Source of the DNA: Hydrogenophaga sp.
GTDB lineage: Bacteria; Pseudomonadota; Gammaproteobacteria; Burkholderiales; Burkholderiaceae_C
Reading direction: 5' to 3'
Assembly: GCA_018333605.1 (NCBI GenBank)
Contig: JAGXSV010000080.1
Span: 1 to 55,674, forward strand
DNA length: 55,674 nt
Shown: piece after piece, positions 17,437-26,658 of the stretch
Layout: the number at the start of each line of letters is the position of its first letter
Position numbering within the stretch: position 1 is the stretch's first letter
Position numbers and translations under genes: made by a program
Notes under the pieces: model-generated
Told to the model about the DNA's origin: nothing
What the model saw: the letters and a program-made list of their open reading frames with translations, nothing else
The model's database searches: none

Positions 17437-18891
17437 TCATCGGACTCCCAGCGTTTGCGCTGCGGCCTGTGCATACTCAACAAGCGGTTGCGGGTAAAGG
17501 GAAATGCTCAGCGTGATGATCGCCAAAAACACCGTGGCTGCAAAAGCCGGTCCCAGCCGTGTGTTAACGGGCTCGGTCCATGCGGGTTCAGGATGCGCCT
17601 TCCAGAAGGCTTCCATCCAGATCTTCACCATGGAATAGAGCGTCAGCACGCTGACCAGCAGCGCAATCACGGTCCAGGCCACGCGGCCCTGTGCAATGGC
17701 TTCCTGCAAAATCAGGAGCTTGGACCAGAAGCCCGACAACGGTGGAATTCCCACCAGCGACAAGGCGGGGATGAGGAACAAAATACCCAGCCAGGGTTTG
17801 GCCTTGTACAGCCCGCCAATCTTGCGGAGGTCGTAATCGCCGGTATAACGCCAGACCATGGCCACAATCAGGAACAGGTTCGCCTTCACCACAATATGGT
17901 GCAGGGTGTAGAACAAGGTGGCCGCATTACCCGCCTCAGACGCCAGCGCGATGCCCAGCAAGATGTAACCGATCTGGCTAACGATGTGAAACGCAAGAAT
18001 GCGGCGCATGTCCCAGTGGTAGGCGGCTCCGAGCACGCCAAACAGCATCGTGCCGGCTGCAATCCAGCCCAAGGCCTCATACAAGACGCCTGGTGCGGGG
18101 GCGAAAATGTCGCCCATGGAGCGCAGCACCGCGTACACCCCCACCTTGGTGAGCAAGCCGGCAAACAGGGCGAGCACGGGCGCCGGCAGCGTGTGGTACG
18201 AGGCAGGTAGCCACGCGAACAGCGGAAATGCACCGGCCTTCAACAACAAGGCCAACATCAGGCCGCCAATCAGCAACGTGTTCACCCAAGGTGAAAGCTG
18301 TGTCGCCGCTTGCGCAATGCCCGTGAAGTTGAGATGGCCGGTGGCGGCATACACCATGCCGATCGCAATGAGCAACAACAAGGTGCCAAAAATATTCAGG
18401 ACGAAGTACTTGAAGGCACTGTCAAGTTGATCGATGCGCCCGCCGATCGAGAGCAAGCCCACCGCACAGATCAGCATCACCTCAAACCACACATACAGGT
18501 TGAAAAGGTCGGCGGTGGCGAAAGAGCCGCCCACGCCCACCAAAACTCCATGCAGCAAGGGCAGAAGCAAGGGATGCTTGGGCTCGGTGTCGGCGTCACT
18601 CAGCATGAACACCAACGATGCGATGCCCATGATGGTGGTGATCAGAATCATCGCCGCACTGGTGCGATCGATGAAAAATTCAATGCCGAATGGCGAACCC
18701 CAACCGCCAAACACCGCCTGCACAGGAAAGCCGCGGTGCGCGCCCTGCACAAGGGCAATGGCGCAACCAAAGAACAGGGCAATACCCAGAAAACTGAGAA
18801 AGTTCTGCAGCCTGGGCTGCTTCTGGGTCAGTGTGGTCAGCACCACGGTGACCAGCGGCACCAGGACGGGACTCGCCGCCAACGCGCTCAT
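17437..18891 (-). CDS. mrpD: Mrp antiporter subunit D
   Basis: 484 residues, 13-14 membrane helices, proton-translocating subunit related to NuoM/NuoN of complex I. Conserved membrane-buried charges are visible: FNLYVWFEVMLICAVGLL with the key Glu, and LMLALLLKAGAFPLFAWLP with the key Lys. Part of the Mrp complex for Na+/H+ exchange and pH homeostasis. Overlaps mrpC by ATGA; mrpE follows after one base. Confidence 0.95.
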   Translation of the reverse strand: MSALAASPVLVPLVTVVLTTLTQKQPRLQNFLSFLGIALFFGCAIALVQGAHRGFPVQAVFGGWGSPFGIEFFIDRTSAAMILITTIMGIASLVFMLSDADTEPKHPLLLPLLHGVLVGVGGSFATADLFNLYVWFEVMLICAVGLLSIGGRIDQLDSAFKYFVLNIFGTLLLLIAIGMVYAATGHLNFTGIAQAATQLSPWVNTLLIGGLMLALLLKAGAFPLFAWLPASYHTLPAPVLALFAGLLTKVGVYAVLRSMGDIFAPAPGVLYEALGWIAAGTMLFGVLGAAYHWDMRRILAFHIVSQIGYILLGIALASEAGNAATLFYTLHHIVVKANLFLIVAMVWRYTGDYDLRKIGGLYKAKPWLGILFLIPALSLVGIPPLSGFWSKLLILQEAIAQGRVAWTVIALLVSVLTLYSMVKIWMEAFWKAHPEPAWTEPVNTRLGPAFAATVFLAIITLSISLYPQPLVEYAQAAAQTLGVR

Positions 18892-19325
18892 GGAACCTCC
18901 TTAGGTGGGAGGCTCTGAGCGCCAGGCCATGTGGGTTCATGGGCAGCCCCGTTGTAGGGCGGCTTTACGGAGTCGGTGGGCACAGGTTCGGCCATGCGGA
19001 GCGCTTGCAGATCATCGGTGCTGCTCGCTTGAATCAAGCGCAGTGCCAGCGTCAACGAGTAACAAACCAAAGCGAAGCCAATAACGATCGCGGTGAGCAC
19101 CAAAGCTTGAGGCAATGGGTTGGCAGCATTTTGCAAAACCGTCTCGCCCAGTGGCACCACCGCTGGATTCATCACATCAATGCGACCCGACGCAAACAGA
19201 ATCAAGTTGGCCGCGCTGCCCATCAAAGCCAGGCCCAACACGCAGCGGAACACATCTTTGGAAAAGGCCAAATACACGCCAGCGCTGGCCACGATCCAGA
19301 CCACCAAGCCCAACAACCAGATCAT
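18888..19325 (-). CDS. mrpC: Mrp antiporter subunit C
   Basis: 145 residues, three hydrophobic segments; NuoK-like subunit (LGLALMGSAANLILFASG, then DPLPQALVLTAIVIGFA-type sequence NPLPQALVLTAIVIGFA, strongly conserved in MrpC/MnhC). A hydrophilic tail of ~35 residues (EPVPTDSVKPPYNGAAHEP) extends past the usual end. Overlaps mrpB and mrpD by ATGA. Confidence 0.95.
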   Translation of the reverse strand: MIWLLGLVVWIVASAGVYLAFSKDVFRCVLGLALMGSAANLILFASGRIDVMNPAVVPLGETVLQNAANPLPQALVLTAIVIGFALVCYSLTLALRLIQASSTDDLQALRMAEPVPTDSVKPPYNGAAHEPTWPGAQSLPPKEVP

Positions 19326-19786
19326 GCGTCTCCCCCCTCGGTGGCGTGACCCCCGTCGTCCGATTCGCCGAACGACAGAAGTGCCAAGGCATAACCTGCC
19401 AAAGCGCCCCAGACCGTCAGATAAACGCCCAAATCAAAAATCATCACGGTTGACACGGCGACTTCGGTGAAGCCCAGCGGCAAGACACCCCAAATGTGGG
19501 TCAAATAAGGGGCTCCCAACCAAAAGGCCGGTATTCCGGAGGCGCTCGCCAAGGCAATGCCCACAGCGGCCAGGCGAAGTGGCGACTGCAACGGCAATCG
19601 GCAGGTTGCAGCATCGCTGTTTCGTGCGAAGGCCCACAGTATTGAGGCACTAACGGCCACCAAACCACCAATGAATCCGCCACCGGGTTCGTTGTGTCCC
19701 CGCAGCAACACCCAGACCGAAGCCGCCAAAATCACCCAGTACAGGGGCACGGAAATGCTTTCCAAAATCACGACGCGCTTGTTCAT
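19322..19786 (-). CDS. mrpB: Mrp antiporter subunit B
   Basis: 154 residues, four hydrophobic segments, MnhB/MrpB family (LLRGHNEPGGGFIGGLVAVS, and the conserved DLGVYLTVWGALAGYAL near the end). Separate from the MrpB-like domain at the C-terminus of MrpA. The last ~15 residues are acidic. Overlaps mrpA and mrpC by ATGA. Confidence 0.95.
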   Translation of the reverse strand: MNKRVVILESISVPLYWVILAASVWVLLRGHNEPGGGFIGGLVAVSASILWAFARNSDAATCRLPLQSPLRLAAVGIALASASGIPAFWLGAPYLTHIWGVLPLGFTEVAVSTVMIFDLGVYLTVWGALAGYALALLSFGESDDGGHATEGGDA

Positions 19787-22098
19787 GCTTGATCCCCTGG
19801 GGGCACATTGGTCCCCGGCTTGTTGCGGCGCATGTAAACACGCACCGCCTGCAACAAAGGCAGCGCGGCCATGAAAGACAACATGACCACGGTGATTTCG
19901 CCCAAGGTATCGAGCGCCCGGAAATCCACCAAGATCACGTTAACCACGTTGCGGCCATGCGCATCGGGTACGCTTTTCTCGGCAAAGAATTGTGTCAACG
20001 CAGGATCAAAAGCACCGCCCACAGCGACCAGCATCCACAGCGTGAGCACACCGCCAAACACCACCGCGACAGGCAAAGCCCAACGCGAGGTCACGATTCT
20101 TTCATGTCCCATGCCCATGCCGCGCTTCTTGAGATTGAGAAGCACCGAGGCCACCACGATGACGAACACCGACTCCACCACCAACTGGGTGTACGCCACA
20201 TCCGGAGCACCCGTGTAGGTGAAAAATATGGCGCTTCCGAAACCGACCAGCCCGGCGGCGAGCAGTAGCACAAACCGATCGCGCTGCAACACGGCCAACA
20301 CACCCCCGGCTGCGGTCAGCAAACAAGCCACCACAAAACCAGCCGTGGGGTCAACCCAGTCTGGCCAGACCCAGTGGTGCCACCCCGCCACCAAGATGAC
20401 GCCCATGAATGCCGACATGAAGGCCACGATCAAGAGACTGTAGCCAGGCAAGCTGCCATGCTGAAGGGCACGCGTGGACAACGCAGCCAAGCGGGGTATG
20501 CCCTGGATGAAACGGTCGTAGTTGGTCACCATGCTGATGGCGTCAAAACGACTGGCCCATCGGTCGAACAGTCGGTGCAAGGGGTCCCAAAACCAGAACA
20601 CGGCAACCCCCACCAGCAGGGTCATGAGCAAAGACAAGAAGCCCGGCCCCGCGTGCACAGCAAAATGCACGGCCACAGCTTCCGCACGGGGCGACATGGC
20701 CTGCGAAGCGACGCCGACCAGCCAGTCGGCCAAAAACGGGAACAGTCCCAACACCACGCCGATAAAGGCCAGCACCAACGGCGGACCGACCAAGGTCAAG
20801 CCACCCTCGTGGGCCTCTGGCGTATCGTTGTGACCCGGGTGGCGCCAAAAGATGCGGACGGCAGCCACAGCCGCCACAGCCACCGCCACAGCACCAAAAA
20901 TGGTGTTGGCCACGTTGGCGAACTCCAGCACATCACTGACTGTTTTGGCTTCGGTAATGACGTCCTTGACGACATAACCGAACGAGAGCGGTACACCGGC
21001 CATCGAGAAGCCTGCCAGCAGCGCAGCGGCTGCCGTCCAGGGCATGGCATGGCGCAGGTTGCCCAGCTGATCGATGATGCGCGTGCCGGTACCATGGTCA
21101 ACGTTGCCCGCTACAAAGAACAAGGGCGCCTTGTACAAAGCGTGCGCCAGCAACAAGGCGCCCACCGCCACGGTGGCCCCCTGCCCATCCATGCCCACCA
21201 GCATCACCAGCGTACCCAGGGTCGCGACAGTGGACCAGGCGAGGATGCGTTTGAGGTCGCGCTCGCGCAGCGCCAGCAACATGCCCCACGCCGCCGTGAT
21301 CGAGCCCACGATTTGCAGCGTCCATTGCCACAGCGGCCAGTCACCAAAGCCCGGGTCCAGGCGGGCCACCAGGTACACACCAAGCTTGACCATGGTCGCC
21401 GAGTGCAGATAGGCCGACACCGGTGTAGGCGCCGACATGGCGTTGGGCAGCCAGAAGTGAAATGGGAACTGCGCGCTCTTGGTAAAGGCACCCAGCAAAA
21501 TCAGAAGCAGCGCGGTGGTCAAAGCCGTCGATGGTTCGGTGCCGGGTACCCGCGAGATGATCTCTTGTATCGAGTACGTGCCCATGACTTGGCCGAGCAA
21601 AATCGCCCCGGCCAGCAGCGCCAGGCCACCTGAGCCCGTGACCACCAACGCCTGCTGCGCCGATTTTCGGCTGCTGGCGTCTTCGTGGTTGAAGCCCACC
21701 AACATGAACGACAGCAGACTCGTCATTTCCCAAAACAGGAACAGCACGATCAGGTTGTCTGCTGTCACGCACCCGATCATGGCGAACATGAACAGCGTGA
21801 GCAGTATGTACAGACGATTTTGTTGCGGGTGACCTTCCAGGTAACCCCCGGCGTACACGAACACCGCCGTGCCAACGCCCGTGATCATGAGCAGCATGAG
21901 CAGCGAAAGGCCGTCAATGTGAAAGTTGAAGTTCACGCCGAGCGCCGGCACCCACGCTGCCTGAATGCTGGCGGGCAAGGGAACCGATGCAGCCGTCCAA
22001 AGGACAAACACCAAGGACAGCAGAGGGATCATCACAAAGGCCGCTCTGGCTGCAATGCTCATGGCCACTGCGTTGGGATCGTGTGAATGTTGTGCCAT
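19783..22098 (-). CDS. mrpA: Mrp antiporter subunit A
   Basis: 771 residues, close to the usual ~770-800. Large proton- and cation-handling subunit related to NuoL, with a C-terminal region holding MrpA/MrpB-type extra helices. Visible features: FLFWEMTSLLSFMLVGFNHE with the key Glu, HFWLPNAMSAPTPVSAYLHS and LLLAHALYKAPLFFVAG (the NuoL-type Lys/His helix). The start at 22098 (MAQHSHDPNAVAMSIAARAA) gives the normal N-terminus; the frame is open over 150 codons further but that part is non-conserved and runs through the rmuC terminator. First gene of the operon. Confidence 0.95.
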   Translation of the reverse strand: MAQHSHDPNAVAMSIAARAAFVMIPLLSLVFVLWTAASVPLPASIQAAWVPALGVNFNFHIDGLSLLMLLMITGVGTAVFVYAGGYLEGHPQQNRLYILLTLFMFAMIGCVTADNLIVLFLFWEMTSLLSFMLVGFNHEDASSRKSAQQALVVTGSGGLALLAGAILLGQVMGTYSIQEIISRVPGTEPSTALTTALLLILLGAFTKSAQFPFHFWLPNAMSAPTPVSAYLHSATMVKLGVYLVARLDPGFGDWPLWQWTLQIVGSITAAWGMLLALRERDLKRILAWSTVATLGTLVMLVGMDGQGATVAVGALLLAHALYKAPLFFVAGNVDHGTGTRIIDQLGNLRHAMPWTAAAALLAGFSMAGVPLSFGYVVKDVITEAKTVSDVLEFANVANTIFGAVAVAVAAVAAVRIFWRHPGHNDTPEAHEGGLTLVGPPLVLAFIGVVLGLFPFLADWLVGVASQAMSPRAEAVAVHFAVHAGPGFLSLLMTLLVGVAVFWFWDPLHRLFDRWASRFDAISMVTNYDRFIQGIPRLAALSTRALQHGSLPGYSLLIVAFMSAFMGVILVAGWHHWVWPDWVDPTAGFVVACLLTAAGGVLAVLQRDRFVLLLAAGLVGFGSAIFFTYTGAPDVAYTQLVVESVFVIVVASVLLNLKKRGMGMGHERIVTSRWALPVAVVFGGVLTLWMLVAVGGAFDPALTQFFAEKSVPDAHGRNVVNVILVDFRALDTLGEITVVMLSFMAALPLLQAVRVYMRRNKPGTNVPPGDQA

Positions 22099-22203
22099 TG
22101 CGCGGAATTGTAGTTCGGGTAGATACAGCGCCAGTCTCGCCAGAGGTGAAGTCAGGCGCACGCTGGTGCATTTTGCCTTGTGCCGAGACGGGCCCACGAC
22201 AAC

Positions 22204-22229
22204 AAAAAAACCGCCACGGTGGCCTTTTT
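22204..22229 (-). terminator. Probable terminator after rmuC
   Basis: On the minus strand an A run, GGCCACCGTGGCGG (short GCCA/TGGC stem) and then seven T at 22204-22210. It lies 147 bases past the rmuC stop and 105 bases before the mrpA start, where separation of the two units is expected. The stem is short, so read-through is likely. Confidence 0.5.
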
Positions 22230-22375
22230 GGCGCATCGGACCGCGTCCCCTGCACACCCCGCCCAAACCGAGGGATGCCCCCAGCCGGCGCCTCACAAGC
22301 CGTCGCTGTCGGTGAAACCAGCTCCCTTGGCTGCCTTGCTGGCTCGGTAATGGCCTGTACTTTTCGAAGGCAGCT

Positions 22376-23902
22376 TCAGTTTTTTTCGCGATCGTCCGAG
22401 GGGGCAAGTCCTGGCAGAAGTGGACTGACCTGGACTTGCGGCAATGCATCAACGGTCCTAAGGGCCCGCCCCATGGCCCGGCTGCGCACCTCGGCCGCGT
22501 CCAGGCTGTTGAGCACCGTTTGGGTTTGCGTCTTGACCTTGGCCAGTACCTCGCTGAATTTACCAAATTCGGTTTTCACAGAACCCAGAACTTGCCACAC
22601 CTCGCTCGAGCGTTTTTCAAGCGCCAGGGTACGAAAGCCCATTTGCAATGCGTTGAGCATGGCCAGCAAGGTGGTGGGGCCAGCCAGCGTGACGCGGTGG
22701 TCGCGCTGCAAAGCCTCTACCAGGCCGGGGCGACGCAGCACTTCGGCATACAAGCCCTCGCTGGGCAAGAACAAGATCGCAAAATCAGTGGTGTGAGGTG
22801 GTTCAACATACTTGTCGGCGATCGACCTGGCTTCTGTCCTCACCCGGCTCTCAAGGGCTTTGGCTGCCGCATCGGCGGCCACCGGGTCGGCTTGGCGCTG
22901 CGCCTCCAGCAAGCGCTCGTAGTCTTCGTTGGGAAACTTGGCGTCAATGGGCAGCCACACCGGCTGGCCGTCGTCACCTTTGCCGGGCAGTTTGATGGCG
23001 AAGTCCACCACATTGCGGCTGCCCGGCTTGGTCATCACCTGGGTGGCGTACTGGTCGGGTGCAAACACCTGCTCCAGCAGCGCAGCCAGTTGCGCTTCGC
23101 CAAACATGCCGCGCGTCTTCACGTTGGTGAGCAGGTGCTTGAGGTCGCCCACGCCCTGGGCCAGCGTCTGCATTTCGCCCAGGCCTTTGTGCACCTGCTC
23201 CAGGCGGTCTGCCACCTGCTTGAAACTCTCACCCAGGCGGGCCTGCAGCGTGCTTTGCAGTTTTTCGTCCACCGTGGCGCGCATTTCATCGAGCTTGGCC
23301 GCGTTGCTTTGCTGCAGCTGGGCCAGTTGGCCGTCGAGTGTGGTACGGATCTCGGCCAGGCGGCGGGCGTTGCCCTCGCTCATGTCTTGCAGCTGGCGGG
23401 TGAGCGTGTCGCCCAGCGTGCCGCGCAGTTGCACCAGTTGCTGGGAAAAGGCGTCGATCTGGGCGTTTTGCGTGCGGGTGGCCTCGGCGGCCTGGCTGTT
23501 CAGGGTCAGACCCAGGGCCTGCAGCTGCGCCGTGAGCGTGTCGCCCAGCGTGCCGCGCAGTTGCAGCAGTTGCTGGGCAAAGGCATCCAACTGGGTGTTC
23601 TGCGTGCGCGTGGCTTCGGCGTCTTGCCGGGTCAGCGTTTCCTGAAAGGTGGCCAGCGTCTGCTGGATTTCCTGGCGCCCGCCGCGGGCGTTGTCGGCAA
23701 TTTCGCGGCGCAGTTCGCTTTCGACCCGCTCCACCCGCTGGCCCATTTGCAGGCCTTGCTGCTGCAGCAGGCCCAGCAGCTGCTGACGGTGGGCCACTTC
23801 GTCGGCATCCACCGGGCGGCGGCGCAGCAGCAACCACAGGCCCAACAACAAGTTGAGCATCACCAGCACCAGCAGTGCCCACACCAGCCCATCGTTTGTC
23901 AT
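22376..23902 (-). CDS. rmuC: DNA recombination protein RmuC
   Basis: 508 residues. One N-terminal membrane helix (WALLVLVMLNLLLGLWLLL), a long coiled coil (about 35-235) and the C-terminal RmuC nuclease-like domain (KTRGMFGEAQLAALLEQV, LPIDAKFPNEDYERLL, DFAILFLPSEGLYAEV). RmuC limits inversions at short inverted repeats, by an unclear mechanism. The coiled coil contains a tandem duplication of about 46 residues: EATRTQNTQLDAFAQQLLQL and EATRTQNAQIDAFSQQLVQL, each followed by RGTLGDTL. The start overlaps the stop of the upstream dehydrogenase gene (ATGA), so both are cotranscribed. Confidence 0.93.
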   Translation of the reverse strand: MTNDGLVWALLVLVMLNLLLGLWLLLRRRPVDADEVAHRQQLLGLLQQQGLQMGQRVERVESELRREIADNARGGRQEIQQTLATFQETLTRQDAEATRTQNTQLDAFAQQLLQLRGTLGDTLTAQLQALGLTLNSQAAEATRTQNAQIDAFSQQLVQLRGTLGDTLTRQLQDMSEGNARRLAEIRTTLDGQLAQLQQSNAAKLDEMRATVDEKLQSTLQARLGESFKQVADRLEQVHKGLGEMQTLAQGVGDLKHLLTNVKTRGMFGEAQLAALLEQVFAPDQYATQVMTKPGSRNVVDFAIKLPGKGDDGQPVWLPIDAKFPNEDYERLLEAQRQADPVAADAAAKALESRVRTEARSIADKYVEPPHTTDFAILFLPSEGLYAEVLRRPGLVEALQRDHRVTLAGPTTLLAMLNALQMGFRTLALEKRSSEVWQVLGSVKTEFGKFSEVLAKVKTQTQTVLNSLDAAEVRSRAMGRALRTVDALPQVQVSPLLPGLAPSDDREKN

Positions 23903-24897
23903 GCGCGCAGCTCTTTCGGGAGCACTTCAGGGTTCAAAGGGGTGAGGGGCTGGCCTTGGTTCAGGAAGGCAATCACGTTGTCGGCGGCCAGGTTGGCCAT
24001 GGCCTTGCGGGTGGCGATGGTGGCGCTGGCAATGTGGGGCGTGAGCACCACGTTGGGCACCGTCAGCAGGTCGGGGTGCACCTTGGGCTCGCCTTCAAAC
24101 ACATCAAGCCCGGCCGCCGCAATGCGCCGCTCGCGCAGCGCCACGGCCAGCGCCGCGTCATCCACAATGCCGCCGCGGGCAATATTGATCAGCGTGGCGG
24201 TGGGTTTCATCTGCGCCAGTTCGGTCGCACCGATGGCGTGGTGCGACTCGGCGCTGTAGGGCAGCACCAGCACCAGGTGGTCGGCCTGCTGAAGCAGTTC
24301 GGCCTTGCTCACATACCTGGCCTGGCAGGCGGCTTCACTGGCGGCATCAAGACGCGAACGGTTGTGGTAGACCACCTTCATGCCAAAGCCGTGCGCCCCG
24401 CGCCGGGCAATGCCCTGCCCGATGCGGCCCATGCCCAGAATGCCCAGTGTGCTGCCGTGCACTTCGGCGCCGGCAAACATGTCCAGCGCCCATTTGGTCC
24501 ACAAACCGGCGCGCAAAAAGTGTTCGCTCTCGGTCACGCGTCGGGCCGTGGCCATGAGCAGCGCAAAGCCGAAGTCGGCTGTGGTCTCGGTCAGCACGTC
24601 AGGCGTGTTGGTGGCCAACACGCCCGCTGCCGTCATGGCCGGTACGTCAAAGTTGTTGTAGCCGACCGCGATGTTGGCCACCACCCTGAGCTGCGGACAA
24701 GCCGCCAGCAGCCCGGCGTCCACACGTTCGCTGCCGGTGGTGAGCACGCCCACCTTGCCCTGCAGCCGCTCGGCCAGTTGAGCAGGCGTGAAGGGTGCGT
24801 CGGTGTCGTTGGTTTCTACATCGAAGTGTTCACGCAAACGCGCAACCACCTCAGGGAAGATGGCACGGGCCACCAGAATGGAGGGGCGTTGGGTCAC
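23899..24897 (-). CDS. D-isomer-specific 2-hydroxyacid dehydrogenase (GhrB-like)
   Basis: 332 residues. Reduces 2-keto acids such as glyoxylate, hydroxypyruvate or 2-ketogluconate with NAD(P)H. NAD-binding GILGMGRIGQGIARR near 151-165; catalytic trio visible as NIARGGIVDD (Arg), EGEPKVHPDL (Glu) and LTPHIASAT (His). Substrate cannot be told from sequence; the pattern fits the glyoxylate/hydroxypyruvate reductase B group. Coupled to rmuC by ATGA. Confidence 0.9.
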   Translation of the reverse strand: MTQRPSILVARAIFPEVVARLREHFDVETNDTDAPFTPAQLAERLQGKVGVLTTGSERVDAGLLAACPQLRVVANIAVGYNNFDVPAMTAAGVLATNTPDVLTETTADFGFALLMATARRVTESEHFLRAGLWTKWALDMFAGAEVHGSTLGILGMGRIGQGIARRGAHGFGMKVVYHNRSRLDAASEAACQARYVSKAELLQQADHLVLVLPYSAESHHAIGATELAQMKPTATLINIARGGIVDDAALAVALRERRIAAAGLDVFEGEPKVHPDLLTVPNVVLTPHIASATIATRKAMANLAADNVIAFLNQGQPLTPLNPEVLPKELRA

Positions 24898-25061
24898 GTG
24901 GCGTGCTCCGCTAAAACTGTTTCATCGGCCAGGCTGCAAAGGGTTCACCCCAAGAGAAACCGCAAGGCGGGTCCGGGATCCACAAGCACCACCACACGGA
25001 GCGCGCGCCCCACAGCCCAGCAACCACCGTGGAACCGGGTTCGCCGGGCAACAGGTGGTGT

Positions 25062-25097
25062 CCCCCTGGGGGGAAGCCGCGAAGCGGCGCAGGGGGG
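25062..25097. repeat. GC-rich palindromic repeat
   Basis: CCCCCTGGGGGG (25062-25073) is followed by GCCGC-GAA-GCGGC (25076-25088) and a G run ending at 25097, so the outer C and G runs can also pair. It lies five bases past the fkp stop on its downstream side. The form resembles intergenic palindromes common in Comamonadaceae, and the hairpin at 14068-14103 has similar parts. It may act as an mRNA 3' end. Confidence 0.55.
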
Positions 25098-25101
25098 AAC
25101 G

Positions 25102-25449
25102 TTAGACAGCCAGCAAGTCCACTTCAAACAGCAGCGTGGCATTGGGCGGAATCACGCCGCCCGCACCGCGTGCGCCGTAGCCGAGAGCGGCCGGGATCAC
25201 CAGGCGGCGCGTGCCACCCACGGCCATGCCCTGCACGCCCTCGTCCCAGCCCTTGATGACCTGACCACCGCCGAGGTGAAATTCAAACGGCTGACCGCGG
25301 TCTTTGCTTGAATCGAACTTGGCACCCTGGGCGCCATTGTTGAACAGCCAGCCGGTGTAGTGCACCTGCACGGGGCCGCCGGCCTGGGCAATCTCGCCGT
25401 TACCGACCACGGTGTCTTCGTATTGCAGGCCGCTGGGGGTGGTGATCAT
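25102..25449 (-). CDS. FKBP-type peptidyl-prolyl cis-trans isomerase
   Basis: 115 residues, a single cytoplasmic FKBP domain without signal peptide. Conserved active-site pieces: VQVHYTGWLFNNGAQGAKFD, PFEFHLGGGQVIKGWDEGVQ, and YGARGAGGVIPPNATLLFEV. Speeds proline isomerisation in folding. Start 25449 (MITTPSGLQYEDT) matches the family; the longer frame runs opposite the nitroreductase end. Nitroreductase lies 37 bases upstream on the same strand. Confidence 0.94.
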   Translation of the reverse strand: MITTPSGLQYEDTVVGNGEIAQAGGPVQVHYTGWLFNNGAQGAKFDSSKDRGQPFEFHLGGGQVIKGWDEGVQGMAVGGTRRLVIPAALGYGARGAGGVIPPNATLLFEVDLLAV

Positions 25450-25486
25450 GGGGTTTCCTTGTGTTTGAGAAAGAGAAAAGGCCCGA

Positions 25487-26212
25487 TTATTCCAGCCAAT
25501 GCGTGAAGCTCGCCACGGGCTCGCGCGGGGTGTGAAAACCGTTGACCGGATCGGCCGGGTCGGCATAGCCCAGCGCCATGCCGCACACCAGCATTTCGCT
25601 ATCGCCCGCGCCAATGTGCGGCAGGATGATTTTGGCAAAGCCGTTCCAGGCCGCCTGCGGACACGTGTGCAAACCCTGGCCGCGCGCGGCCACCATGATG
25701 CTTTGCAAAAACATGCCGTAGTCCACCAGCGAACCCCGACCCATCACCCGGTCCAGCGTGAACATGAGGCCCACGGGTGCATCGAAAAACCGGTAGTTGC
25801 GCTGGTGCTGCGCGTGCATCTTGTCTTTGTCACCCTTGGTGATGCCCAGCAAGCCGTACAGGCTCCAGCCGTTTTCGCGGCGGCGGTCAATGTAGGGGCT
25901 GACCCACTGCTCGGGGTAGTAGTCGTATTCCTCACGGTACTGCGCGGCCAGCGAGGGGTCGGCACGCAGGGCGTCGTGGGCGGCGCAGGTTTTGTCTACC
26001 AGCGTGTCGCGGCTGGCGCCCTGCAACACATACACCTTCCAGGGCTGGGTATTGGTGCCCGAGGGTGCGCGGCTGGCCACCTGCAAAATATGCTCCAGCG
26101 TGGCGCGCGGCACGGGCTGCGGCAAAAAAGCGCGCGCCGACATGCGGCTGGTGATGGCCGCGTCCACGCTGGTGGCGTCGATCACAGGGGTGGTTACGGG
26201 GTTTTGGGTCAT
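25487..26212 (-). CDS. Nitroreductase family oxidoreductase
   Basis: 241 residues. FMN-dependent nitroreductase fold: SRMSARAFLPQPVPRATLEH near the start and SRAPSGTNTQPWKVYVLQG, the typical FMN-binding stretch, then GLHTCPQAAWNGF. Members reduce nitro compounds or quinones with NAD(P)H; physiological substrate unknown. Its ATG overlaps the stop of the thioesterase gene (ATGA), so it is coupled to the thioesterase-deacetylase pair. Confidence 0.9.
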   Translation of the reverse strand: MTQNPVTTPVIDATSVDAAITSRMSARAFLPQPVPRATLEHILQVASRAPSGTNTQPWKVYVLQGASRDTLVDKTCAAHDALRADPSLAAQYREEYDYYPEQWVSPYIDRRRENGWSLYGLLGITKGDKDKMHAQHQRNYRFFDAPVGLMFTLDRVMGRGSLVDYGMFLQSIMVAARGQGLHTCPQAAWNGFAKIILPHIGAGDSEMLVCGMALGYADPADPVNGFHTPREPVASFTHWLE

Positions 26213-26658
26213 CGCAGGGTCTCCAGGGTTTTTTTCAGGGGGTCGGGAAGCGGCACCGGGCGGCGCGTTTCGCGGTCCACATACACATGCACAAAATGGC
26301 CACAGGCGGCGGCGGTGTCGCTGTCGTCGGCAAACAGGCCCACTTCATAACGCACGCTGGACGTGCCCAGGTGCGCCACGCGCAGGCCGGCTTGGACGGT
26401 TTGGGGGAAGGCCAGTGGGGCAAAGTAGTTGCACTGGGTCTCGATCACCAGCCCGATCACCAGCCCGGCGTGGATGTCCAGCGCGCCCTGCTCGATCAGG
26501 TGGGCGTTGACCGCTGTGTCAAACCAGCTGTAGTACACCACGTTGTTCACGTGGCCATAGACGTCGTTATCCATCCAGCGGGTGCCGATGCTGCGAAACA
26601 CGCGGTAGTGGCTGCGCGGGTGGGCTTGCGGGCGGACGGTGGGGGCTGCGTGGCTCAT
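26209..26658 (-). CDS. Acyl-CoA thioesterase, hotdog fold (4HBT)
   Basis: 149 residues. YbgC/FcbC-like 4-hydroxybenzoyl-CoA thioesterase family: TRWMDNDVYGHVNNVVYYSW contains the conserved D-x-x-x-H-V-N-N stretch with the catalytic Asp. Hydrolyses acyl-CoA esters; chain length cannot be read from sequence. Its start overlaps the deacetylase stop and its stop overlaps the nitroreductase start, both ATGA. Confidence 0.9.
   Translation of the reverse strand: MSHAAPTVRPQAHPRSHYRVFRSIGTRWMDNDVYGHVNNVVYYSWFDTAVNAHLIEQGALDIHAGLVIGLVIETQCNYFAPLAFPQTVQAGLRVAHLGTSSVRYEVGLFADDSDTAAACGHFVHVYVDRETRRPVPLPDPLKKTLETLR

Noticed and set aside
20374-21633. Plus-strand ORF opposite mrpA
   Set aside because: Gln/Arg/His-rich shadow of an intact membrane protein gene.
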